From the NCBI GenBank assembly GCA_028698405.1, contig JAQVDF010000161.1, forward strand, positions 1 through 5,560: 5,560 bases of DNA, read 5' to 3'. A model generated the notes under the pieces. It was given only the letters and a program-made list of their open reading frames with translations, had not been told where the DNA came from and did no database searches. Both the position numbers and the translations under genes were made by a program. Shown piece after piece: positions 1 through 5,560 of the stretch (the stretch's first letter is position 1; each line of letters begins with the position of its first letter). The DNA is from Phenylobacterium sp. (GTDB lineage Bacteria; Pseudomonadota; Alphaproteobacteria; Caulobacterales; Caulobacteraceae).

Positions 1-12
1 CGCCCGCAAGAC

Positions 13-16
13 GAGG
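13..16 (+). promoter_or_regulatory. Shine-Dalgarno for rlmN
   Basis: GAGG lies 5 bases upstream of the TTG start at 22. It supports choosing this non-ATG start for rlmN. Too little upstream sequence is present to look for a promoter. Confidence 0.5.
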
Positions 17-21
17 CCCCC

Positions 22-1185
22 TTGAACATCACCCTGGACCTTTCCCGCGCCCCGGCCGCGCAAGCCGCGGCGGCCAAGCCGAACCTGACGGGCCTGACCC
101 GCCAGGGCCTCGCGGCCGCGCTGGTGGAGGCGGGCGTGGTCAAGCCGGAGAAGGCGCGGATGCGCGCCTCGCAGGTCTGGCGCTGGATCCACCACTACGG
201 CGTCACCGACTTCGCCGCGATGACCGACATCGCCAAGGAGACCCGCGCGGCGCTGGCCGAGGCCTTCACCCTGGCCCGGCCCGAGGTGGTCGAGCGGCAG
301 GTGTCCAGGGACGGCACCCGCAAGTGGCTGATCCGCATGGCCCCGGGGATTGAGGTCGAGACGGTGTTCATCCCCGACGTCGGCAGGGCCGGCGCCCTGT
401 GCGTCTCCAGCCAGGTGGGCTGCACGCTGAACTGCACCTTCTGCCACACCGGCACCCAGCCCCTGGTGCGCAACCTGACGGCGGCGGAGATCGTCGCCCA
501 GGTGCAGGTGGCCCGCGACGACCTCGGCGAATGGCCCTCGCCCAAGGAGGACCGGCGGCTGTCCAACATCGTCTTCATGGGCATGGGCGAGCCGCTCTAC
601 AACCTCGACAACGTCGCCGACGCCATCGACATCATCGCCGACAACGAGGGCGTCGCCATCTCGCGGCGGCGAATCACCGTCTCGACCTCGGGCGTGGTCC
701 CTCAGCTCAAGGCGCTGGGCGAGCGCACCCAGGCGATGCTGGCCATCTCGCTGCACGCGACCAACGACGCGCTGCGCGAAAAGCTGGTGCCGCTGAACAA
801 GAAGCACCCGATCGCCGAGCTGATGGCCGAGATCCGGGCGTTCCCGGGCCTGTCCAACGCCAAGCGGGTGACCTTCGAGTACGTGATGCTGAAGGGCGTC
901 AACGACAGCCCGGCCGACGCCAAGGCGCTGGTCAAGCTGGTCCAGGGCATCCCGGCCAAGATCAACCTGATCCCGTTCAACCCCTGGCCGGGCAGCCCCT
1001 ACCAGTGCTCGGACTGGAAGACCATCGAGGCCTTCGCGGCGATCCTCAACCGGGCCGGTTACGCCTCGCCGATCCGCACGCCGCGCGGGCGCGACATCCT
1101 GGCCGCCTGCGGCCAGCTGAAGAGCGAGAGCGAGAAGCTGCGGGCCAGCGCCCGTCGCGCCGCGACGCGGGCCGCCGCCGAGTAG
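22..1185 (+). CDS. rlmN: RlmN, dual-specificity 23S rRNA (A2503-C2) / tRNA (A37-C2) methyltransferase, radical SAM
   Basis: A cytoplasmic radical-SAM enzyme that methylates C2 of A2503 in 23S rRNA and, in this family, C2 of A37 in some tRNAs. The protein is 387 residues, a normal full length. The 4Fe-4S motif CTLNCTFC gives Cys134, Cys138 and Cys141. The two mechanistic cysteines are visible: Cys127 in [10 protein letters not shown] and Cys363 in AACGQL. The SAM-binding GMGEP motif is at 187-191, and [12 protein letters not shown] near the C-terminus is typical of RlmN. Residues about 20-110 form the N-terminal RNA-binding accessory region. The start is TTG. It is preferred because the residues after it (NITLDLSR) resemble Caulobacter RlmN as I recall it, and a GAGG lies 5 bases upstream. 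The next in-frame ATG would remove conserved sequence. All key residues are present, so it should be active. Cfr-type resistance methylases share the fold, but length and sequence favour housekeeping RlmN. Confidence 0.97.
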   Translation: MNITLDLSRAPAAQAAAAKPNLTGLTRQGLAAALVEAGVVKPEKARMRASQVWRWIHHYGVTDFAAMTDIAKETRAALAEAFTLARPEVVERQVSRDGTRKWLIRMAPGIEVETVFIPDVGRAGALCVSSQVGCTLNCTFCHTGTQPLVRNLTAAEIVAQVQVARDDLGEWPSPKEDRRLSNIVFMGMGEPLYNLDNVADAIDIIADNEGVAISRRRITVSTSGVVPQLKALGERTQAMLAISLHATNDALREKLVPLNKKHPIAELMAEIRAFPGLSNAKRVTFEYVMLKGVNDSPADAKALVKLVQGIPAKINLIPFNPWPGSPYQCSDWKTIEAFAAILNRAGYASPIRTPRGRDILAACGQLKSESEKLRASARRAATRAAAE

Positions 1186-1207
1186 GGGCGCGGCGCTGCA
1201 ACCCCTA
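1183..1207 (+). other. Short hairpin overlapping the rlmN stop codon
   Basis: TAGGGG (1183-1188, starting at the rlmN stop codon) pairs perfectly with CCCCTA (1202-1207) around a 13-base GC-rich loop. No T-run follows, so it is not a classical intrinsic terminator. It may protect the rlmN 3' end, weaken read-through into the next gene, or be chance in GC-rich DNA. The whole gap between rlmN and the next gene is only 55 bases. Confidence 0.25.
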
Positions 1208-1240
1208 GCGGCGGCGCAGCATCGCCTGTAACTCCCCCGT

Positions 1241-1660
1241 ATGCCGAGTTCGCCCGAGATCCAGGCCTTCGCGCAGGGCTTTCCCATCACCCTGCTGCAC
1301 GCAGGCGTGACCATCCTTCTCCTGTTCCTGGGGGCGGCGCTCTACGTGCTGCTGACCCCGCACCGGGAAATCACCCTGATCCGCCAGGGCAACGTCGCCG
1401 CGGCGGTCTCTCTCGGCGGCGTGCTGGTGGGGCTGGCCATGCCGCTAGCCGTTTCGCTGCAGGCCTCGACTTCCACCACCGAGATCGCCATCTGGGGTGC
1501 ATCGACGGTGCTCGTGCAGCTGCTGGTGTTCCGGCTGGCGGATTTCGTCCTGCACGGGCTGCCGCAGCGTATTCAGGAGGGCGAGATGTCGGCTGCAGCC
1601 ATGCTGGTGGGCGCAAAGCTCGCCACGGCGCTGATCCTGGCGGCGGCCGTCGCCGGCTGA
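1241..1660 (+). CDS. DUF350 family inner-membrane protein (YjfL-like)
   Basis: A 139-residue membrane protein of the DUF350 family, whose molecular function is not established. Four hydrophobic helices are visible at about residues 14-39, 52-73, 82-104 and 118-138. Family hallmarks are present: EITLIRQGNVAAAVSLGG after the first helix, GLAMPLA in the second, a Trp (W85) before the third, and the polar RIQEGEMSAAA turn before the fourth. Length matches single-repeat members such as E. coli YjfL. The ATG at 1241 is the first possible start, since an in-frame TAA lies 12 bases upstream. There is no recognisable Shine-Dalgarno (CTCCCCC precedes the ATG), so translation may be weak or leaderless, which is common in Caulobacter. 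The stop codon is almost joined to the start of the following protease homologue, which suggests translational coupling. The family call is firm; no function is claimed. Confidence 0.88.
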   Translation: MPSSPEIQAFAQGFPITLLHAGVTILLLFLGAALYVLLTPHREITLIRQGNVAAAVSLGGVLVGLAMPLAVSLQASTSTTEIAIWGASTVLVQLLVFRLADFVLHGLPQRIQEGEMSAAAMLVGAKLATALILAAAVAG

Positions 1661-1664
1661 CGTG

Positions 1665-2504
1665 ATGAAGTTCCCCAAGCTCCCCGACTGGCTGGTCTAT
1701 TCCGCCGCGGTGGGCGCCCTGCTGGTGGCCGCGATCGGCCGCCAGGAACAAACCGACGCCCCCGAGCCGCCGCCGCCCTTCCCCACCGAGGCGGGCGCGC
1801 CGCTGGGGCCGGCCACGCCTTTCGATCCCTCGGTGCTGGTCGAGGTTCCGGCCAAGGCCGAGCCCGGGGTCGGCACCGCCTTCTCCATCTCCGACGACGG
1901 GGTGTGGCTGACCGCCCGCCACGTGGTCGACGGCTGCGCCACCACCGCCATCGTGGTCGGCGACGGCCAGGGCGTGGCCGCCCAGGTCCACGTCGATCCG
2001 CGCAGCGAGGCGGCGATCCTGATCACCGACGGCGGCGCGCCGGCTCTCCCGCTGGGGCTGGACAAGCCCCTTCGCCATGGCGAGCGGGCCTTCCACCTGG
2101 GCTATCCGCAGGGCCGGCCGGGCGAGGCGACCTCCCGGCTGATCGGCAGCGAGACCCTGGTCGTGCGCGGCCGCGGCGCGCGCACCGAGCCGGTGCTGGC
2201 CTGGACCGAGACCGGCCGCACCGAGACCCTGGCGGGCACGCTGGCCGGGCTGTCGGGGGCGCCGGCGCTGGACGCCGCCGGGCGGGTGATCGGGGTGACC
2301 GTCGCCGAGGCCCCGCGCCGGGGCCGCATCTACACCACCGCGCCGGAGACGGTGCGCGCGACGCTCGCCACCCTAGAGGCGCCGGCCGCCGAGACGGAGG
2401 AGCCGGCGCCGCTGGCCGGCCCCATCACGCCGGACAACTACGGCCGCGCAGGCGACGACCTGCGCCGCAACCTGCGCATCGCCCAGGTGATGTGCCTGGC
2501 CTAG
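1665..2504 (+). CDS. Membrane-anchored trypsin-like serine protease homologue (periplasmic, Trypsin_2 type)
   Basis: A protein of 279 residues from ATG 1665; a GTG one codon earlier (1662) is an equally possible start. Residues about 10-24 form a hydrophobic N-terminal anchor, followed by a Pro-rich linker (33-41) and a chymotrypsin-fold domain from about 54 to 225 that should face the periplasm. Catalytic-type motifs: VGTAFSI, TARHVVDGC with His86, and GLSGAP with Ser197, followed by LDAAGRVIGV, the usual strand after the serine. The position that normally holds the catalytic Asp (D-[LIA]-A-[IVL]-L) reads SEAAIL, giving Glu115. The oxyanion-loop motif is GLSGAP instead of GNSGGP. Activity is therefore uncertain. 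There is no PDZ domain, so it is not a DegP/HtrA protein of normal layout. It starts 1-4 bases after the DUF350 stop, without an obvious Shine-Dalgarno, consistent with coupling. The substrate is unknown. Confidence 0.82.
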   Translation: MKFPKLPDWLVYSAAVGALLVAAIGRQEQTDAPEPPPPFPTEAGAPLGPATPFDPSVLVEVPAKAEPGVGTAFSISDDGVWLTARHVVDGCATTAIVVGDGQGVAAQVHVDPRSEAAILITDGGAPALPLGLDKPLRHGERAFHLGYPQGRPGEATSRLIGSETLVVRGRGARTEPVLAWTETGRTETLAGTLAGLSGAPALDAAGRVIGVTVAEAPRRGRIYTTAPETVRATLATLEAPAAETEEPAPLAGPITPDNYGRAGDDLRRNLRIAQVMCLA

Positions 2505-2508
2505 GCCG

Positions 2509-4236
2509 CTAGGCGCTCGCCGCCGCCTTCTCTTCGGCCTCGGCCTTCTCTGCCCGGCCCTGGCGGGCGGCGACGACGAAGGCCAGCACGATCCCCACCA
2601 CCCCGATCAGCGTCGAGTAGGCGAAGAAGGCGAGGTAGCCGGCGCCGAGCGCGTGCGGGGTCACCCCCGATTTCTCCATCGCCTGGGCGTAGGCGTCGGG
2701 CGGGGTGCGGGCGAACACGCCGGCCAGCCCCGCGAACAGACCGCCGCCGTCGGCGCTGGCCGCCGCCCCCTCGACGATGCGCCCCGACTGCGAGGCGACC
2801 AGCTTGCCCGGCAGGGCGTAGAGCGAGGAGAACAGGGCATACTGGGTGGCGGTGAAGCCGGCCGAGGTCAGGCTCGACATGTAGGCGATCAGGCAGGTGC
2901 CGGAGAGGCCCGAGGCCACGTTGTCGATCCCGATGGCGATGAACAGCGCCGGAAGGCTGGCCCCCTGCAGCGCCAGCCAGGCGAACACCAGATTGCTCAA
3001 CGGCCCCGCGAAGGCGCCCAGCACCAGCGCCCGCAGGAGTCCGAGGCGGGCGACGGCGACCCCGCCCAGGCCCACGCCGAGCACCGACATGACCACGCCG
3101 AAAACCTTCCGCACCTCGGCGATCTCGGTCTTGGAGAAGCCGAGGTCGGCGTAGAAGGGGTTCATGATGTTCAGCACGAAGTCCGGCAGCCGGTAGAGGC
3201 AGATCAGCGCCAGAATCAGCGCCGCGACCCCCCGATAGCGGGCGAAGAAGTCGCGGAGCGGATCGCCCAGGGCCGAGAACAGATAGACGCCGGGCCGCGT
3301 GCGCACGCCGGGCAGCGGCGAGGCGGCCAGCGCGATGACGACGAGGCCCACGGCCACCGCGGCGAGCTGGAAAAACACGCCCTGCGGCTTGGCTTCCCAG
3401 GCCGCCGTCACGGCCTCGGCCGCGCCGGGCAGGCCGACCGCCTTCAGGCCCGCGGCGAGCAGCGAGGCGTCGGCCGCCAGCCCCGAGCCCATCACCAGGG
3501 CGGCGAGGGCGAACAGCGCCAGCCGCGCCAGCCACTCGGGGATCTCCAGCGCCGGCCGCGAGGGCAGGCCCTCGGCATGGATCGGACGGATCTGGTGGTC
3601 CTTTTCGCGCGGGGCGGCCAGGGCGCCGCCGACGCCGACCAGCATCAGGGCGGCCATCACCCCGTAGGAGATGTTCCAGTTGAAGGCGTCGGCCAGCAGC
3701 AGCGGCGCGGCGCCCGCGGTGATCATGGCGATCCGGTAGCCCCATTGGTAGGCGGCCGCGAGCGCCCCCTGCTTCTCGGTCGTGCCGGCCTCGATCCGCC
3801 AGGCGTCGATGACGATGTCCTGGGTGGCGGCGGTGAAGCCGACGAACACCGCGAACGCCGCCATCAGGCCCAGGCTGGCGGCCGGGTTGGTCCCGGAGAT
3901 CAGCCACAGGCCCAGCATCACCAGGCCCTGGCAGACGATCATCCAAGAGCGCCGGTGGCCGAGGACTGCGTTGAGGACCGGCACCCGCGTGCGGTCGATC
4001 AGAGGCGCCCACAGGAACTTCAGCGAATAGGCCAGCGTCGCCAGGCTGAAGATGGCGATCACCTTCAGCGACAGGCCCGCATCGCGCAGCCACAGCGACA
4101 GGGTGTCGAAGATCAGGAGGTTGGGCAGGCCCGAGGCGAAGCCCAGGGCCAGCATGACGAGGCTGCGGCGCTCCCCGTAGACGGCGATGGCGCCGAGGGT
4201 GCTGGTCTTCTTCTCGGACGTGACGTCGGCGGTCAT
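2509..4236 (-). CDS. ampG: AmpG-family muropeptide permease (MFS transporter)
   Basis: An inner-membrane major-facilitator transporter of the AmpG type, which imports GlcNAc-anhydroMurNAc peptides from the periplasm for peptidoglycan recycling. The protein has 575 residues. AmpG signatures are clear: GFASGLP (32-38), LKFLWAPLIDR (72-82), GHRRSW (93-98), ATQDIVIDAWR (137-147), and FTATQYALFSSL (461-472) in the C-terminal half. It is longer than E. coli AmpG (about 490). The extra length lies in a central segment (about 210-335, with two additional hydrophobic helices at 236-258 and 287-306), in a Gly/Ala-rich loop (490-528), and in a charged tail (559-575). The ATG is supported by GGAGG 4 bases upstream. 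It lies 94 bases downstream of the hybrid kinase in the same direction and may share its transcript. Known family biology links AmpG to beta-lactam tolerance through recycling products; no ampR or beta-lactamase gene is in the window. Confidence 0.88.
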   Translation of the reverse strand: MTADVTSEKKTSTLGAIAVYGERRSLVMLALGFASGLPNLLIFDTLSLWLRDAGLSLKVIAIFSLATLAYSLKFLWAPLIDRTRVPVLNAVLGHRRSWMIVCQGLVMLGLWLISGTNPAASLGLMAAFAVFVGFTAATQDIVIDAWRIEAGTTEKQGALAAAYQWGYRIAMITAGAAPLLLADAFNWNISYGVMAALMLVGVGGALAAPREKDHQIRPIHAEGLPSRPALEIPEWLARLALFALAALVMGSGLAADASLLAAGLKAVGLPGAAEAVTAAWEAKPQGVFFQLAAVAVGLVVIALAASPLPGVRTRPGVYLFSALGDPLRDFFARYRGVAALILALICLYRLPDFVLNIMNPFYADLGFSKTEIAEVRKVFGVVMSVLGVGLGGVAVARLGLLRALVLGAFAGPLSNLVFAWLALQGASLPALFIAIGIDNVASGLSGTCLIAYMSSLTSAGFTATQYALFSSLYALPGKLVASQSGRIVEGAAASADGGGLFAGLAGVFARTPPDAYAQAMEKSGVTPHALGAGYLAFFAYSTLIGVVGIVLAFVVAARQGRAEKAEAEEKAAASA

Positions 4237-4240
4237 CGGG

Positions 4241-4245
4241 CCTCC
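4241..4245 (-). promoter_or_regulatory. Shine-Dalgarno for ampG
   Basis: Read on the minus strand this is GGAGG, 4 bases before the ATG that ends at 4236. It is the strongest ribosome-binding site in the window and fixes the ampG start. A TTGAC (4258-4262 on the minus strand) lies just upstream, but no -10 box fits at the right distance, so no promoter is called. Confidence 0.6.
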
Positions 4246-4291
4246 GGGCGGGCCGGCGTCAAGGCTGCCCGCAGGCGGCCGAAGTTGGCGT

Positions 4292-4331
4292 GCGCCGCGC
4301 GGCCCGTCCAGCGGGCGCTAGGTCGCGGCGC
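4292..4331 (-). terminator. GC-rich inverted repeat after the hybrid-kinase stop; possible weak terminator
   Basis: GCGCCGCG (4292-4299) pairs perfectly with CGCGGCGC (4324-4331), with a nested GCCCG/CGGGC stem (4302-4306 with 4312-4316) around a 5-base loop. It begins at the stop codon of the kinase gene and lies between that gene and ampG. There is no U-run after it in the direction of transcription, so at most it would act as a factor-dependent terminator, attenuator or 3' stabiliser. Chance pairing is possible at this GC content. Confidence 0.25.
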
Positions 4332-4636
4332 TACCCGGCCCGGGCCCGCTGGGGCTTGCCGGTCCAGCCCGGCCGGGTCCAGCGGGCCAGCGCCGCACGC
4401 AGCGCCGCGGGCGACAGAGGCTTGACCAGGAAGTCGTCCATGCCGGCCGCCAAGCAGGTATGGCGGTCGTCCTCGAAGGCGTTGGCGGTCAGCGCGACGA
4501 TGGGCGTCGGAACGCCGGCCCGGCGCAGCGCCCGGGCGGTGTCGACCCCGGACATCCCCGGCATGCGCATGTCCATCAGCACCAGGTCGAAGGCGGTGAG
4601 TTCGGCCGCCTCCAGCGCGGCCTGGCCGCTGGAGAC
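4331..4636 (-). pseudogene. shkA: Remainder of the terminal receiver domain of the ShkA-like kinase, in the shifted frame
   Basis: This frame carries the rest of the receiver that the upstream frame abandons. It reads VSSGQAALEAAELTAFDLV, then LMDMRMPG with the phospho-accepting Asp (codon 4571-4573), IVALTANA with the conserved Thr, and DDFLVKPLSPAAL with the conserved Lys (4421-4423). It ends at TAG 4331-4333. All receiver residues missing upstream are found here, so the two parts were one gene. On its own the piece lacks the first strand and acidic pair and would not fold as a receiver. A GTG at 4580-4582 could start an 83-residue product, but it lies inside a conserved strand and has no ribosome-binding site worth noting. 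Codon bias remains strong, so the break is recent or is a base-calling error. Confidence 0.8.
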
Positions 4637-5560
4637 GTGGTGACGGCGCAGCCCTCCCGGCTCAGGAGAGCCTGGGCGAGCAGGGCGTTGACCGGATTGT
4701 CCTCGACCAGCAGCACCCGGGCGCCCGGCGCGATGGCAGGGGCGGCGCGCTCGTCGTCGTCGGTCCGGCCGGCAGGCTCGGCGCCGACGGCGGCCAGCAC
4801 CCGCTCGGCCAGCGACCTGCGGCGCAGCGGCTTGACCAGATAGCCGGCGAAGCCGGCCTGGCGGTAGCGGGCGATGCGGTCGCGCTGGTTGAGCTCCAGC
4901 AGCACCACGGCGGTGCGGCCTTGCGGCCGGCCAAGCGTGCGGGCGCCCTCGGCGAGGGCATGGTCCAGCAGCAGCACGTCGTCGGGCCCCGTCCCGGCCA
5001 CCACCGCCTCGACGCTGTCGGCGACCACCGCCCGCGCGCCGCAGGCCTCGAGCTGACGACGCGCGCCCTCGCGCACCACGGGGTTGGGGGAGGCCAGGCC
5101 GACCGTCCGGCCGGCGAGCGGCGGGGCCGCAGGCGCACTCTGGTCCGGCGCGGCCGCGAACGCAGCCTCGAACCAGAAGGCCGCCCCGCCGCCGGCGGCG
5201 GCTCCGATTCCCACCTCCCCGCCCATCGCCGAGGCCAGGCCGCGGGCGATGGCCAGGCCCAGCCCTGCGCCGCCGAACTGGGTGGCGTGCGCCGGTTCGG
5301 CCTGGGCGAAGGCCTCGAAGATGCGGTCCCGGGCCTGCGGCGCGACGCCGGGCCCGGTGTCCTCCACGACGAAGCGCAGGCGACGCCCGCGCCGCTCGAC
5401 GCTCAGCAGGACGCCGCCGGTCTCGGTGAACTTGACGGCGTTGCCGGCGAAATTGAGCAGGATCTGGCGCAGGCGGCCCTCGTCGGCGACGATCCCGCCG
5501 ACGCCGACGGGCGCCGCCCAGGCGATCTCCAACCGCCTCCCCCGGGCCCTGGGGCTGAGC
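4576..5560 (-). CDS. shkA: Hybrid sensor histidine kinase, ShkA-like: ATP-binding domain, degenerate receiver and start of terminal receiver (5' end outside window, 3' frameshifted)
   Basis: The frame is open to the right edge, so the N-terminus with the phosphorylated His (DHp) is missing. If ShkA numbering applies, the start lies roughly 290 bases beyond the edge. HATPase_c motifs: N box LLNFAGNAVKFT (around 5425-5465), DTGPG (5347-5361), IFEAFAQAE, and FGGAGLGLAI (5248-5277). Next comes a degenerate receiver (about 5115-4790): the acidic pair is replaced (ASPNP), the Thr position is not conserved (LLELN), yet Asp (4963-4965) and LVKP remain. A DDDER linker follows (4747-4761). Then the true receiver begins with VLLVEDNPVN (Glu/Asp codons 4699-4704). 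The frame leaves the receiver after CAVTT and ends at TGA 4576-4578 with 19 unrelated residues. Known ShkA activity is c-di-GMP-dependent phosphotransfer through ShpA to TacA. The kinase class is certain. The ShkA identity is inferred from layout, motif spacing and the ampG neighbour. Confidence 0.8.
   Translation of the reverse strand, partial: LSPRARGRRLEIAWAAPVGVGGIVADEGRLRQILLNFAGNAVKFTETGGVLLSVERRGRRLRFVVEDTGPGVAPQARDRIFEAFAQAEPAHATQFGGAGLGLAIARGLASAMGGEVGIGAAAGGGAAFWFEAAFAAAPDQSAPAAPPLAGRTVGLASPNPVVREGARRQLEACGARAVVADSVEAVVAGTGPDDVLLLDHALAEGARTLGRPQGRTAVVLLELNQRDRIARYRQAGFAGYLVKPLRRRSLAERVLAAVGAEPAGRTDDDERAAPAIAPGARVLLVEDNPVNALLAQALLSREGCAVTTSPAARPRWRRPNSPPSTWC

Noticed and set aside
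399..1208. A 269-codon open frame overlapping rlmN in another frame.
   Set aside because: It is an Arg/Gly/Ala-rich shadow frame. The rlmN frame contains all the radical-SAM motifs.
1371..2096. A 241-codon antisense frame across the DUF350 and protease genes.
   Set aside because: It crosses two well supported genes, has shadow composition, and shows no ribosome-binding site or domain.
2501..4093. A 530-codon open frame on the - strand overlapping ampG in another frame.
   Set aside because: Its composition is Arg/Gly/Pro-rich and low in complexity, with no recognisable family, and it lies wholly inside the conserved AmpG reading frame apart from its last few bases.
4247..4262. TTGAC on the minus strand upstream of ampG, as a possible -35 box.
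   Set aside because: A -10 box at about 17 bases would fall at or inside the ampG start codon region, and no GCTANA- or TATAAT-like sequence is there.
2653..4425. A 590-codon open frame on the + strand antisense to the permease.
   Set aside because: The product is rich in Arg, Gly, Gln and His without any domain. It is the mirror of third-position GC bias in the real ampG gene, whose motifs are unmistakable.
1..5560. Search for a defence system, CRISPR array, insertion sequence, tRNA or attachment site.
   Set aside because: No spaced repeats, terminal inverted repeats, transposase motifs or tRNA-like folds were seen. The genes are chromosomal core or near-core types and base composition is uniform.

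Overview
The window is about 70% GC with strong GC bias at third codon positions. Its proteins read like those of an alphaproteobacterium of the Caulobacterales (Caulobacter or Phenylobacterium type). The best support is the N-terminus and full length of RlmN, the AmpG-type permease, and a hybrid kinase that matches the Caulobacter cell-cycle kinase ShkA beside that permease. This placement is by recognition only; no search was run.

Layout: on the + strand lie rlmN (22-1185), a four-helix DUF350 membrane protein (1241-1660), and a membrane-anchored trypsin-like protease homologue (about 1665-2504). The last two meet at a stop/start junction and are probably one transcriptional unit. On the - strand, converging on the protease with only 4 bases between stop codons, lies an AmpG-family muropeptide permease (2509-4236). 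Upstream of it in the same direction is the 3' part of a hybrid histidine kinase that runs off the right edge (4331 to beyond 5560).

The kinase is the most informative locus. It has a complete ATP-binding domain, a degenerate receiver, a DDDER linker and a C-terminal receiver. The degenerate receiver has Arg, Tyr and Arg at the relative spacing recalled for the c-di-GMP site of ShkA. In Caulobacter, ShkA phosphorylates ShpA and then TacA to time stalk and cell-cycle gene expression. In this sequence the terminal receiver is broken by what looks like the loss of one base next to position 4636, so either the gene is damaged or the read contains an error.

The genes do housekeeping (ribosome methylation), envelope (DUF350, protease, peptidoglycan recycling) and cell-cycle signalling work. 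I see no mobile element, CRISPR array, tRNA, rRNA or defence system. No gap between genes exceeds 100 bases.
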